This document shows, one piece after another, positions 33,771-46,880 of a stretch of 64,000 nt of DNA. This DNA comes from Anolis sagrei. Lineage: Eukaryota; Chordata; Lepidosauria; Squamata; Anolidae. The position numbers and the translations under genes were made by a program. The notes beneath the pieces were generated by a model. That model was given only the letters and a program-made list of their open reading frames with translations, was not told where the DNA came from and ran no database searches. Position 1 is the first letter of the stretch; each line of letters starts with the position of its first letter. The DNA is taken from contig NC_090023.1 in NCBI RefSeq assembly GCF_037176765.1, positions 48,377,366-48,441,365 on the forward strand, read 5' to 3'.

Positions 33771-33998
33771 CTGTCCTCAGTCTACTGGCAAGTGATTGCT
33801 CATACCTGACTTATGGCACCACAACTGATAAAATCTATGTCCCTCTGCACTTTTACAAAACTGATCAGTAGCCTACTACCATCATCAGATAAGACGCTCC
33901 CTCCACCCACCCCAAGGACCTCATGTCACATTCACCATGCCCCAAGAATGCCCAGGACTTTTTTTACCTTCCTCATTTTGTATTTAATCTGTACCTAA

Positions 33999-35085
33999 AT
34001 AACTTTGTGTCTGTTGGGAGTTTCGGGGTACGGTGTCATCTGTATGCAGATGATGTCCAACTCTGTCACTCCTTCCCACCTGCTACTAAGGAGGCTTTTC
34101 AAGTCCTGAACCGGTGCTTGGCCGCTGTAACGGACTGGATGAGGGCGAACAAATTGAAACTAAATCCAGACAAGACAGAGGTACTCCTGGTCAGTTGTAA
34201 GGCCGAACAGGGCATAGGGTTACAGCCTGTGCTTGATGGGGTTACACTCCCCCTGAAGGTGCAGGTTCACAGCTGAGCCTGGAATCCCAGGTCTTTGTGG
34301 TGGCTGGGAGAGCTTTTGCACAATTAAAGCTTGTGCGCCAGCTGCACCCGTAACCATGATGGTCCACGCTCTGGTTACATCCCATATTGACTACTGAAAT
34401 GCTCTCTACGTGGGGTTGCCTCTGAAGACTGCCCGGAAGCTGCAATTAGTCCAACGTTCGGCAGCCAGTTTACTAACGGGAGCGGGGTACAGGGAATGCA
34501 CAACTCCTTTGTTGCACCATCTCCTCTTGCTGCCGATAAGCTTCTGAGCACAATTCAAAGTGCTGGTTTTAACCTACAAAACCCTATATGGTTCTGGTCT
34601 GGTTTACCTGTCCAAATGTATTCTCCCCTATGAACCATCAAGACAAGATCTTCGGGTGGGGCCCTACTCTCAGTCCCGCCACTTTCACAATTGTGTCTGG
34701 CAGGAATGAGAGACAGGGTCTTTTCTGTGGTGGCCCCTTGGCTATGAAACTCTCTCCTGATTCAGATCAGATCTGCCCCCTCCCTCCTGTCCTTCAGGAG
34801 GCTGGTGAAATCCTGGCTATGGAAGGAAGCATTCCCCGAGTAATGGTTGAAACCGGCTACAGAACAAAGTTATCGACCACACATACGGACTGAGTTGGAT
34901 ATGATTTTATCTTGGTGATTTGGCTTATTTGTAATTTTAATCTATATATATTTTAACTTGTTATTATAAGATGTTTTTAGCTTGTACTATTAGCATTGAA
35001 TCCTTGCTGTAAGCTGGTCTGAGTCCCTCTACAGGAGTTGAGAAGATCGGGATAGAAAAGTTTTAAATAAATGAATAAATAAATG
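33999..35085 (+). mobile_element. L2-type LINE, 5'-truncated, C-terminal RT and 3' end
   Basis: It reads GVRCHLYADDVQLCHSFPPA and MRANKLKLNPDKTEVLLV, the catalytic YADD block and after. The 3' end carries TCTGAGTCCCTCTACAGG and ATAAATAAATAAA. The reading frame is open only to 34276; the remainder is degraded. Confidence 0.85.
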
Positions 35086-35179
35086 TGGGGGGAGCAGGAA
35101 GGGTATAAAAAGAAATGCTGAAATGCTATAGAGAGTTGGGGAGGGAGGGAGAGAAGGGAAGGGGTCTATATTGTTAATT

Positions 35180-35375
35180 GCAGCAATAATAGGTTTCATG
35201 CTTATGTCTATGTTTGATGTTTTTATAGTTTTAACAGTTTTTATCTACAGCTATATGTTACTGATTTAGACATGCGATTTTTATATGTGAGGCATTGAAT
35301 TTGCCATTTATTATGTTGTAAACCACTCTGAGTCCCCCCAGGGGTGAGAAAAGCGGTATAGAAATGTAGTTAATA

Positions 35376-35406
<31 letters not shown>
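35180..35406 (+). repeat. L2-type tail with (AAT)n
   Basis: AACCACTCTGAGTCCCCCCA, GGGGTGAGAAAAGCGGTATA and an (AAT)n run; typical tail module. Confidence 0.6.
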
Positions 35407-37325
35407 GAAATCATAACATGATTCTTCTGCGTGTTCTTTTTCTCAGGGGGGATGTCAGAAGCATTGGGACAGTTTTTGCCAAACGAGAATGCAAATATTA
35501 ACTTCTTATCACAACCACAACTTTTTAAAATTCATTGAGTAGCTTCCATATTTAGCAGTGTGCAAGTTGGCTTGAGAAAGTAGAATTTCCTGCCTGCTCT
35601 TCTTTATTAGCAGACCCTTCAGCCCACTGACAGAGTAAATAGAGCACCCCATTGAAGTTCAGTTTTTGGAAAAGAGCTAAAAGTGGAAACCCTGAAAACT
35701 AGACAGAATTATGAATTATCCCACGTGTCTCTACAAGTCAAATACAAAATATGATCATTGCATTGAAATTTTCCCTGCTTTTTCTAGGTTTATAAAGTTT
35801 ATAAACAGGGATTCTGAGCCAAAGCAAATATGGCAAATGCAGGGCTGTTTTCCACCATTACAATATATCTCACCGCATTTAGTGGCGTGGGGGGCGGGGA
35901 TCAACTGAAAATGCTTTGAGGCAACTGGAAGTCAACTTCAGCTTTATACTTTTGATTCTGGAGGCTGATTTGATGTTGGATTTGAGGAAGATCAGAAAGG
36001 TTACCTTGTTTAAAGGGAAGTGTTCAGAGTTTTAACTACAGGAGAAGTAAAACAAGGACAATGCCCTAATAAGAACGCTACCCTCCAAACAGGATGTTCT
36101 TTTAATTCTCCATTTTTTATCACTGCAGTAACTTAAAATGTCAACTGAATATGTAAAAATATATTTAGGCATTCAAAGAAAGGAACCCACCAAATTTCCC
36201 TTTGGTGAGAGGGGCAGGTTATAAATACATTTTTGTGTGTTTTGTGTGTTTATTGTATTTTATTTTACAGGCACATTGTGCCATATGTAAGTCACCCCGT
36301 GTTCCTTCAGGGAGATGGAAGCAGGGTACAAAGAATAAAGATGATAATGATTAATGTGACACAGCAAGTATAAGCATTTGAAATGCAAAAGGCGTTCAGT
36401 GTGAAGGATTTTCAAGAAAAGATGTGAAGTTTTAGCTCTGCCTTTTCCTCTCTTCTGCTTTAGTTTCTCCTGTTTATAGGTTTTCCCAATGGTCTAGATA
36501 CCTTCCTTTGTATTAGTTTTTGGGTGGAGCATTCAAACCCTCCAGTTGCCAGCCTTAGTTGATTTATTCCATTTGCCTGTATAGAGCTCTCTTGCTGGAC
36601 TCCTCCTTCTTTCTGCAGCAGAGTTACAGTGAACAGAGGCTTGGGCATTGTTTGGTAATCCTAGGCTGAAGCAATCCAAAACAGGCATCCTTAGCACCTG
36701 CATTCAGCAGTATTCTTATACCATCACACATACCACACATCACACATACCAGAGACAACAGAAGCTTTTGACCAGCTTAAGCCTCACAAGAAAAAAGATT
36801 GAGACAGCTTATAAGCAATAGTCTGTAAACCGTTGCTTTGCACCAGAGGCAGAAGACTCCAGAGAGATGACTGCAGCTAGCAAAACCTCCTTTTGTAATG
36901 TACTGTTTTAAGTTACCTTATAATAGTCCCAGGTGGAGTTAACCCCTTTATTCATCGTGTTTTAAGTAAACTCATTTTGGTTATCTTTTCACCTTGCCTA
37001 AAGTGCATTTGTGTATTAAGGGTCTCAATCTTAACAAATGGTATACAGATAGCCCTCGAGTAAAGCGATATACTATAGTTTTCCCAAAGACTTGGGCATG
37101 CCATCACAAAAGAATCCCTAGAAAAGGAAAATTCTTATGGAGGGACAATGCCTTCATTTTGTCTCCTTGTATTTAAAACACTACAACAGCTGCTCCGGGG
37201 AGAGATTGGCTACTTTCTATTTTTTAAAAAATTGAGATCCGGGTGTTTGTTGGGTTTTTTTGGGGAGGGGGGGGGCAATCATGAAACAAATGTTTTCAGG
37301 ACACATTTTCCCTAACCTGACTTTT

Positions 37326-37444
37326 AGGGCCCTTCCACACAGCCCTATATCCCAGAATATCTGCTTTGAACTGGGTCCACTCTCAGATAATGTGAGGTTT
37401 TCTGCCTTGATCTTCTGGGATATAGGGCTGTGTGGAAGGGCCCT
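37326..37444. mobile_element. young palindromic MITE, AGGGCCCTTC family
   Basis: The left end AGGGCCCTTCCACACAGCCC continues for 36 bases with a single mismatch to the inverted right end. The total is 119 bases, so the arms can pair almost completely. Confidence 0.82.
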
Positions 37445-37744
37445 GAGTACCAGATATTCAAGAATCTTATGCTATAATTTTAATATTCTTAAATTTCTGG
37501 TTTTCGGAAATAGCTCAGCTCCATACTCAGCTTCCTCTATGTTTACTATCAGTTGGGTGTTGTTGTTTGCCTTCAAGTTACTTCTGACTTATGACCCTAA
37601 GGCTAACTTATTATGAGGTTTTCTGCAGCTGAAAGTATGTTGCTTGTCTGATTTCCATGGCTGAATGGGAAATCAAATACTGGGCTACATCTACACTAAC
37701 CATTAAATCCAGGATGAAACCAGCATAGAAGGGAGCAGTCTCAG

Positions 37745-37893
37745 TGCCCTTCCACACAGCTATATAACCCAGAATATCAAGGTGGAAAATCCCACAATAT
37801 CTGCTTTGAACTGGGTTATCTGAGTCCACACTGTCATATATTCCAGTTCAAAGCAGATAATATGGGATACTATTCAGCTGTGTGGAAGGGGCC
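37745..37893. mobile_element. MITE of the AGGGCCCTTC family
   Basis: TGCCCTTCCACACAGCTATA at left, CAGCTGTGTGGAAGGGGCC at right, and internal TCTGCTTTGAACTGGGTTAT with its mirror. Confidence 0.76.
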
Positions 37894-40132
37894 ACACTGT
37901 GTTGATGATTACATTGCAAGTCCTGGAACCAGTTCAGGAACCAGATGGTGCAGCTTTTCACACTACAGAGGCCTGGCTCAAACCAGTTCAAGATCTGCAG
38001 TATCTGTGACTTGAAAGCCACGGAGAATGCATTCTTTTTCGAATCTGGGCTGAGCATGTGAAGCTCAGTAGAGTCCTTCAGATGTCTACACAGAGATTTG
38101 TATTCTGTGAAAATGTTTTTACCATGTGATGGGATTTACACTGGTATGTGCTGATGTGCGCTAAGGGCTCTCTTTTGGAGTATTCTCCCAATTTTGCTTA
38201 TCCTGATTTCAAGGGGTTAACATGTGCTTACAATGCATGCTTGTGACATATGTTATGCAAACGCTGCACTTTCAAGCTACATTAAATGGTGAGTGTAGAT
38301 GTGCTCCTGGTTTCCAGAGTTGCAGCCCCGTGCTTAAACCATTACATCTTGCTAGATTTCACAATACCAATTACATCAGTTTTAATAGCACACTGCGTCA
38401 CAAGAACAATACTGGTAAAGTATCCACATTTTATTGAAAACATTTTTCCTTTTACAGATGGAGTCTTATTTCATACATCTGGACCTAGACCTATTATTTT
38501 TAATATTCTTTTTACAAATATCCTTAATAATTGTAGTCCCTCCATGGGCAGAATGCAAGTTTGACAAAGGGGGAGTTTGACAAAAGGCGAAGAAGCATGT
38601 GGAATCTCTGTTTCAAATTCCACAGGCTTTTTAGATACTGCTTTTTAATGTTTATTTAGTCATAATGATACGTATGTAAGATAATGCATGATTGCTTGTG
38701 TTCTGATTTGCATAGTTTGCTCTCTCTTCATGCATAAAATTGTAAAGATGTGTTATATTTTACCTGCCTGAACTAAAATATTAAATCTGTGCTATTTCAG
38801 TACCAGAAAACAGACTTCAGTAGGAGGAGCTCTACAAGACTGTAGGAAGGGCAGATGTTTCTCCGTGCTTCTCTGACTGACCAATGGCTTTTTCTACTCT
38901 TTTAGCTTGAGGCAGCAGCTGTATTTGGATGCGTTCTTCTTTCCACATTACAGTAACATGCCTCCCAAGGTAAGATTTATATTGTTCTGTCATACAATAC
39001 TGGGACACAAGACTGGCTTTGGTTTGGTGGAGATGGAGAAGGAAAAATACTTTAAAGCAGTCTGCTTTGATGAAGTGAATAAGCAAATATGTAATTCTTT
39101 CACATAAGATTTTAGTTGTTTGCTTAATAATGGAACGAAACCTCCATAGTCTGCAATCAGTATCTCTTCTGCAATGAAATAGTTCAAGAAAGGTCAATGG
39201 TGATTTTTTTTTAAAAAAATCTTACATTTGAAAGAAAAGAAGCATTCAAAGAAGCAATGTTTTATGCTGGGGAAGAAATTATGTTAAGTACTGTCAGTGC
39301 AGCTGAGTTTAAACAAATCGGTGTAGTATTACAATCTGTGTAACAACCAATGTCAGTGTCTGGCACAAAGCAAGATAGTTCCTTAACCAAATTTCCTTAG
39401 GGGAAACCTTTTCAGAGAATCTATAAGTAATGCATTTTGGAGAATGGACTAGTTAAGAAAACTGAAAGTTTCTTAAATCAGCCCCTGGGCTTTGAGTCCT
39501 TTTTTTTTTTTTTTTTGGAAATATTTGGGTTTGACCCTTTGCATTTTAATTGTATTTGAAGCATTAAATTTATGTTGCATTATTTTCCTAACAGACTGGC
39601 AGGTAAAAAATGATTGTCTCTATGCCGGGAACAGTTTGCTAGTAGTGATGGGTGAGAACTATGTTTCAGTATGATTATGATTTTAAAAACATCACAATTT
39701 GCAAATTTGAGAGAAAAAATGTACAACTAAAAAACGGTAATGTAGAGAAAGTTTTGCAAGAAAATGTGCACAAGAAGAGCAGTTACAACACTTAATCTCA
39801 TACTTGTTAAGTGAGAAGAAAATTGTTTTTGGTGTGAACCTGCCCCTAGATAAAAGCCCATAAAATAAAAGACTTATAATATTTTGGTACCATTCTGGCA
39901 GCAGCTTTTATAAATGTGGGCACATTGAATGTTAAAATACTATGTAACATGTGGAAAACATGGGGTTCTGTCTTGCTATTGGTCTCAGCTGGAAGTGAAC
40001 AATGGAATAGATGGAATTTACATATGCTTTGAGTCATTCCTCAATAAAAGATTCAGTAAGTCTATTCTAACTGAAACTATCACATGGATTTGTAGCAATT
40101 AATACTGATGCATCTGCAAAAAAAGTGAAAGC

Positions 40133-40362
40133 CAGTGTGTAGTGTAATGCTTTGAGTGTTTCACAACAATTCTGGAAATGAGAGTTCAAATCCCCACTTT
40201 GCCATGGAAACCCACCGGGTGACCTTGGGCAAGTTACATTCTCTCAGAAGAAGACAAAAGAAAGCCACCTCAAAACAAACCTGGCCAAGAATACCCATAA
40301 CAGGATTACCTGGGGGTTGCCATTTAGTCAGAAACAGCCTTAAGGCACACAACGTCTTAAAA
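40133..40362 (+). mobile_element. tRNA-headed SINE
   Basis: GCCAGTGTGTAGTGTAATGC, B-box-like GAGTTCAAATCCCC, GTGACCTTGGGCAAGTTACA and an end AAGGCACACAACG. Related copies: 30553 (+), 53965 (+), 56180 (-), 47515 (-). Confidence 0.75.
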
Positions 40363-41249
40363 AATCATACTCATTTTAGTTCCAGATAAACGTTCGGGTA
40401 ATGGTCTCTACATTGCTTGGATTTCAAACTGCATGGGCTTCTTGTAGCCATCACAATCTAATTTTATCACTTCTAATGCCTGCATAAATCTTACAACCAG
40501 AAGGTTTCTAAACTAACCATCGGGAGCAGATCACACAAATAAATCTCCTAAATTTGAATTCACAATTACTACTATTTGGAATGTAAGAACAATGCAAAAT
40601 AAGACATACATTTAGTCATTTCTGCTTCTATTGAAAGTTCAAGCCTAATTGAACTTAATGCACACACACATAAAGTGCACATTGGACACCTAACTTGGGT
40701 CTGTTTTTAACAGAAGGTCACTGGAGACTTTTATAGCAGTTTGCTTGCGATGTAGCTGTAATACAGTATAGTGCAGAAGATGGAATACCCTATATTGTTG
40801 GGAGCAATAATTAGTGACTTTTAATGATTGCTCATTAAATACCAAAGTTAGAATAATCAACATCATGATATTTCTAATTTTTTATACAAGGTAGTAAAAA
40901 AAATCCGCTGATTGTAAATGTGAGAGTTCTATGAATGCAATGTACTGCCAAAAGGATAAATAAATGGGCCCTATTGGAAATTAGGCTTGAACTTTCATTA
41001 GAAGCAAAAATGACTAAACAGAGGCTATCATACTTTGGAAGAATATAATGAGATAACATGACTGACAGGAAAAGGGGTTAATGGAATCCAGTAATTATAG
41101 AAGGAAACCACATTGCAGGTGGATTGATTTTATCAAGTAAGGCTCTCCCTTTTGGAGCTCAAAAATTCCTGCATATCACTCTCAGTTGATCCTAGAAAAC
41201 ATGTTTCTCCTGAGAAGTCATAAATCTGATCATACTTTGTATGAAGGAA

Positions 41250-41320
41250 TGAATAATAATAATAATAATAATAACAACAACAACAACAACACTAACAATA
41301 AGAACAACAACAACAAGGTG
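41250..41320 (+). repeat. (AAT)n(AAC)n microsatellite
   Basis: Trinucleotide runs AATAATAAT then AACAACAAC with a few interruptions. Confidence 0.92.
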
Positions 41321-41554
41321 CTCCTCATGTTCCCAAACTATATCTGAATCAGACAATTCCAAACATATGCTCCAAATTTTGTAAATATCATCAAAATAGT
41401 TTATTGTACAGGCCCAAGGCCATGACAAAAAGCACCACATGTGAACATGTACCCTTGGAGCAACAAGCACCAAAGATGCTAAACAGAAACCATGCTCCCA
41501 CAAAGAGCAAAAACAATGCAAGTTGAAAATAATTAAAGTACATTTTGGGAGAGG

Positions 41555-41930
41555 GTCCAGTTAACCCTTAGAGTCTCCTCAGCAGTTGATGGCAATTTTA
41601 TCTAATTCTTTCTGATCTTTTTTGCAGATAGTGCAAAAAGGGCTACTTTGTAAGTTACGTAGTCATTTGTGTCGTTCAGCAGAAGTTGCACTGTTTCTGC
41701 TATAGAGCTCCCTTTACCTTATTTCAGCAAGTGTTTCAGGTGTCTTTCTCTTGGGTAGACTAACAGATAATGCACAATGTCTTCTACCTGACATTGACTA
41801 CAAATACATAGTCTGTTTTCCCATGTCACATTATGGTAGTAACCATTAGACACTGCAATTGGCATTACTTGAAATTGCAGCTCAGTGAAGGCAATTTTTT
41901 GACCAAGGATCACTTGACCAGGGACCACTT
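41555..41930 (-). mobile_element. LINE C-terminal fragment with Cys-rich motif
   Basis: On the minus strand: VTWENRLCICSQCQVEDIVHYLL, a CxxC-EDxxHYLL motif seen after the reverse transcriptase of several LINE clades. No reverse transcriptase domain survives here. Confidence 0.5.
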
Positions 41931-42275
41931 TGACACAGAATCACCCTCCAACATTAGTACCAAAAGGGTTATGAACCAGTTTTTCATCAACTTTAGATTT
42001 GGGTTGGTTTTTTGGGGTGCTGATTCAGAAAATTGCTTTAGCTAAACCACATCAGCTCTAGTTTCTTATGCAGAACATATGTTATCCAGTAGTCGCCATC
42101 TGCTCGCCCACAGAAAACCATATTTAATAATCTAGAGCTGATCTAGTAGTAGTAATCTTGTGTGGGTAGTCAACCTCTCTCCTCCCAACATCTCCATTGC
42201 CTCGGCACTATAAGAGGGTTTTGCAAGATCAGTCGCTCTCGTTGCTGTATCGTTTCAAGGCAATGGTGTAGTAAT

Positions 42276-42347
42276 GGTGAGGCTGCGGACCATATTTTTG
42301 TTCTTGTGGACTACTGGTATTCCACGGACCACAGGTTGGGAACCACT
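42276..42347. repeat. hAT MITE remnant
   Basis: GGCTGCGGACCATATTTTTG and the end ACGGACCACAGGTTGGGAACC with CACTG; resembles a hAT end, no partner end found. Confidence 0.4.
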
Positions 42348-42615
42348 GATCAACTATCTAGGGGGCAGTTTGACACTTTGATCCAATGGAGTTGTAGTTC
42401 TACAAAGTTTTTAGCTTTCTTTGCCAGAGAATGCTTGTGCCTCATCAAGTTACAATAGCATTGAGACACAACAATTAAAGCAATGTCAAACTGCATTGAT
42501 TCTAGATGTATCCCTAGGAACACCTATACTTAAGCTGCAGTTGTGGTGGCAGACAATAAACTCCCACAAAAGAGCATAGTAGAAATGTCTTAATGTGCAT
42601 CAACACTCTGTGGAA

Positions 42616-42882
42616 TGCCCCCAGTGGTGCAATGGGTTAAACCCTTGTACCAACAGGACTGAAGACCTACAGGTTGCAGGTTCGAATCTGGGGAGAGTAT
42701 GGATGAGCTCCTTTTGTCAGCTCCAGCTCCCCATGTGGGGACATAAGAGAAATCTCCCATAAGGATGGTAAAACATTAAAATATCCGGGCCTCCCCTGGG
42801 CAACACCCTTGCAGGTTGTCAATTCTCTCACACGAGAAGCGACTTGCAGTTTCTCAAGTCACTCCTGACAAGTTTTAAAAAA
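42616..42882 (+). mobile_element. squamate tRNA-derived SINE, older copy
   Basis: CCCAGTGGTGCAATGGGTTA, GGTTGCAGGTTCGAATCTGG, CTCCAGCTCCCCATGTGGGG and CACTCCTGAC at the end. Same family as 4751 with more substitutions. Confidence 0.85.
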
Positions 42883-44149
42883 AACCCAACCCCCCCCCCC
42901 CCTGTGGTTTGTGTAATTGCCATTTGGGCCTCAAACTGATTCCAGGATTTCCAATGTAAGCATCTGCTCAGTGAAACCACATTCTTCAGTGCTCGTTTGA
43001 AACTTAATTAAATGGTCAGTGTAGATGGGACCCTAAAGAAATCACAGAGTTCTAATCTTTCTTGTTTACTTGATTGCTTTTCACTTCTCTCTCTCTGTCT
43101 CATCCATTCTTGGTCTCTTCAGGGTATTTCTTATTAAGACACTTATATAAATATCTAACTACTTTTCATTTGGTTTTTCTTTTGAAAATTATTTTGTTTT
43201 CTCCTTGTTATTCTTTCTCCAGATGCTTCCTTCTCTCGTCCTGTAGCTAAAATCTTTCCTTGGCCTCATTTTCCTCTACGACCTTTTCTTAACAATGGAC
43301 TTATTTCCCTTTCATAATAACTATGTTCCTTAAACATTCTTAAGTGTTTAATCATTTTCAATGACAACAGTATTGTAATAACTTTGCTATGAATCAGGCA
43401 GTGCCCATTTCTGATTCTGGCTCTGTCATACCATTCTTGAGACCCAGTGATCTGTAATAAAAAAAAGAGTTTTCTTATTTGGATATTCATTTGTTAAATT
43501 TATTTCTGGACATATCAGAAGCTTTAAACCTAAGATCAATGGATTTCTTTTTATAAATATTCTTGAGAGAAAAGTGTGGCTGTTTTGGCCTTTACAGTGA
43601 TAACCCCCGGATATGGAATCCCTTGTTATTAAATGTTTATTATTTGTTTGTTCATGGACTGTACATCTCACCTTTCTTCCCAAATGGGATTCAATGTGGC
43701 TTAAAATAATTTTAAAATATTAATTTACAAAATTTGAAAATTGATTAACTCACAATGTTATTTTTAAAACATGATTGAAACAGTGAACACGTTTAAAAAA
43801 ATAGTTACCCATAAGAGATTAAAATATTTTTCTTATGCTTGCATTAATATTCTTAAACACCATTTCATGCCATTTAAAACATAGGTGACATTATTTTAGG
43901 ATCCAATCACACTATGCACTTATATTGATACTATCCCACTTTAACTACTATAGCAACATCCTTGAGAATTTGGGGCTTGTAGTTTAGTGAAGCCCAAGAG
44001 CTCTGTAGTTGAAAATTTTAAATGCACCTCCCCAAGTATATATCCCAGGATTCCATACAATGTTACCATGACATTTAATGACATAACAACAATGATAAGG
44101 CAGCCTGCTTTTTATAATGAATAAGAAGTATTTTTTCCTTTACAGATGT

Positions 44150-44795
44150 TGCTTGAATCCGTTCACACTTGTAGTCTAGAATTAACATGGAAATGGGGAG
44201 AATATGTTAGCACTGCCCTATGGTATCCTCAGAAGATAGATGCTTTCGAACTGTGGTGTTGGAGAAAAATTCTGAGAGTTCCTTGAACTGCGAGAAGATC
44301 CAACCAGTCCATACTTCAGGAAATACAGCCCGACTGCTCACTGGAGGGAAGGATACTAGAGGCAAAGATGAAGTATTGTCGAAGGATTTCATGGCCGGAA
44401 TCAAAGGGTTGTTGTAGGTTTTTTCGGGTTACATGGCCATGTTCTAGAGCATGGCCATATAGCCCAAAAAAAACCCTACAACAACCTAAAGATGAAGTAT
44501 TTTGGCCACGTCATGAAGTACTTTGGCCACAACCCAAAGATGAAGTACTTTGGGCACATCGTGAGAAGACAGGAAAGCTTAGAGAAGATAGTGATGCTGG
44601 GGAAAATGAAAGGAAAAAGGAAAAAGGAAGAGGGGCCAACCAAGGGCAAGATGGATGGATGGTAGCCTTGAAACGACTGACTTGATTCTGAAGGAGCTAG
44701 GGGTGGTGACGGCCAACAGGGAGCTCTGGTGTGGGCTGGTCCATGAGGTCATGAAGAGTCGGAAGCAACTGAATGAATAAACAACAACATGGTAT
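44150..44795 (+). mobile_element. BovB/RTE LINE 3' end, with nested insertion
   Basis: A frame encodes DAFELWCWRKILRVPW and, after the insertion, KMKYFGH and KGKMDGW, typical of the RTE C-terminus; frames are no longer continuous. The 3' end reads CATGAAGAGTCGGAAGCAAC and ends AACAACAAC. A Penelope-associated palindrome at 44373-44497 interrupts it. Confidence 0.78.
44373..44497. mobile_element. Penelope-associated palindrome inside the RTE
   Basis: GGGTTGTTGTAGGTTTTTTC and its complement meet near 44450. The surrounding RTE word AAAGATGAAGTAT is present on both sides, consistent with a target duplication. Confidence 0.6.
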
Positions 44796-45439
44796 CCTCG
44801 GGGTTTTTTGTGCTAGACACAGTGGTCCAAACTTTGGTCCTCCAGGTGTTTGGGATTTCAGCTCACAGAATTCTTGACCATTCTCCTTTTTGCAGCTATG
44901 CTTTGAGTCTATGCTATGCAGCTATGGTTTGAGGGCATAGCTGTCACTATTTGCATTTTCTGTGTCCGATTTGTATCTCGTTTCATGATCTACAGTCCTT
45001 TCTCCAATAATGTTTGCTGCATATACACCTGACATTTGGGATAACATATTCATGCTTTAATAAATATACTTGCATTCAAGGAGCAATATTTTATATCAGA
45101 TTTGAGTGGCACACAGGCAAATAATTTGACATATGTAATGTCTTTATCTAGGCTTGTAAAGATTTGTTTTTTTCCACTTTGGGGAATTCTATGATATTAT
45201 AATATTCATTATGTATGTGGACATTGTTGTAGAGGCAAATGGAATCTATTATGATTCTGTAAGAGTTTTTTATTCTCTCTTGTTCCTAGGTGAATGAAGG
45301 TAATTGTTCTTTGTGGATTTTCCAGAACCTAATTGGGTATATCATACTTATAGACCTCTGTAGGATACAAGGTATTTTTCTTCTATGTATTGTGATTTGT
45401 CTTTTTTGATTTATCTGTTTTTATTTAACCTTTTTTGGA

Positions 45440-45820
45440 TTGTAACTGTGAGTGATATTATTTCGCATCCGTGGGATTTGTTGCACATATATCAGAGTGA
45501 CTGTAAATAACTGCTGACAAGAGTTGGTGATCACTGTCTTCCCTTGGTTTGGCTGTAACCTCGGAGAAGAACTTGCTGAATTCCTTAGAGGACTGATTTT
45601 ATATTGTTTCCTCTTGTTGAAAGCTGCCCCGAGTCCCCTTCAGGAGGAGGGGGGATATAAATAAAGCATTATTATTAGGTTCTTGTGGGTTTTTTCGGGC
45701 TATAGAGCCATGTTCTAGAGGCATTTTTCCTGACGTTTCGCCTGCATCAATGGCAAGCATCCTCAGAGGTAGTGAGGTGGTTATTATTATTATTATTATT
45801 ATTATTTGTAGTAGTAGTAG
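45440..45820 (+). repeat. L2-type tail with a Penelope-associated piece inside its (ATT)n
   Basis: GCTGCCCCGAGTCCCCTTCA, ATATAAATAAAGCATTATTA, then GTTCTTGTGGGTTTTTTCGG to CCTCAGAGGTAGTGAGG (45676-45779), then ATTATTATT again. Confidence 0.6.
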
Positions 45821-46254
45821 TAGTCTAATATGATCCAACAATTGTGTTTTATTATCAGGAAGCTCTTTATTATGTAGCTCCTGTTTCAAACACAATACAA
45901 TACTTTATTTTTGACTTAGTTACTTTTTTTGCTTGAAGTGAAATATACGCCCTGTGGCTGTTCAGTAGGTTTACTCTTTTTTTGTTAGTATATTTCAATC
46001 AGAACACTTGTCTATTTCCAATCTTCGAGAACATTCTGGAACATATATATCTACATGTTTCTACATCAGGGCCAGGTAAAGACAAATAGTAATGCATGCA
46101 TTGACAGCAACCTATTTTGTTTCAAACACAAAAGCCAACTGGACTTGAAGGGGTTTTTTTTTCAAATTTAATGATGAAAGGTAGCAAACCAACTTAAGAC
46201 ACTCCAGGCCATGGACTAAGTATAGAATTCTCTCTGCCAACACCTTTTTCCTGC

Positions 46255-46830
46255 TTAATAATAATAATAATAACAACAACAATATTTATTTATATTCTGC
46301 CCTATCTCCTCATGGGGACAGGGCAATTTACAACAGGTAGCGGCAAACATTCAATGCCATAAGGTGCTAACAAAAATGAAACAACCAAAGCCACACAAAT
46401 AAAAAAAAAACATATCCAACATCCACATCAAAATGATAATAAAGGGATTGTGACAAATTAGACAATGACATAACATAATTATGTTTTCACAGTTAAACAT
46501 TAAGGGGACAAAACTTAAGATAAGAGTAATAAAGGTATAAAATTTAAAAGCCTACATAGCCAAAGTAACAAGTCATTTTTGTTCCATAATGTCTGTGCTA
46601 GATATTCTATGCATCCTCCTCTCTATACGCTTGAGAGCATAAGGAAGTTTTTAGGTTTTTTTGAAAGAGAGTAAGGAGGGAGCCATTTTGATCTCTTTAG
46701 GGAGAGAGTTCCAGAGGCGGGGAGCGACCACAGAGAAGGCCCCCTCTCTCATTCCGACTAGCTGTGCTTGAGATAGGGGTGTGACTGAGAGCAGGGCCTC
46801 ATCTGTCAATCATAGCGCCAGGACAGGCTT
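46255..46830 (-). repeat. LINE/SINE tail repeat, reverse
   Basis: ATAATAATAATAACAACAAC, TCATGGGGACAGGGCAATTT, and later GGGAGAGAGTTCCAGAGGCG. One of the longest copies of this module. Confidence 0.55.
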
Positions 46831-46880
46831 GTATGTGGAGATGCAGTTAGCCAAATAGTCTGGGCCTGAACTGTTTAGGG

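Larger units (their letters stand above)
35410..40130. other. largely unassigned intergenic sequence
   Basis: Outside the two AGGGCCCTTC MITEs no repeat or gene family was recognised. Several splice-flanked blocks (35458, 38459, 38906-38969, 39595-39651) have short open frames, but none forms a consistent chain. Confidence 0.4.

Noticed and set aside
33310-33871. Overlapping 123- and 174-codon frames with repeated peptide
   Set aside because: Unit lengths of 124 and 121 bases shift the frame between repeats, so this is a minisatellite rather than a repeat protein.
35458-35550. Block after TTTTCTCAG with two or three open frames
   Set aside because: Several frames are open with none preferred, there is no donor and no family match; it is treated as chance.
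38906-38969. Exon-like block ending CCCAAG|GTAAGA
   Set aside because: It cannot be chained in phase with the block at 39595 or with the CD200-like V exon, and its peptide is not recognised.
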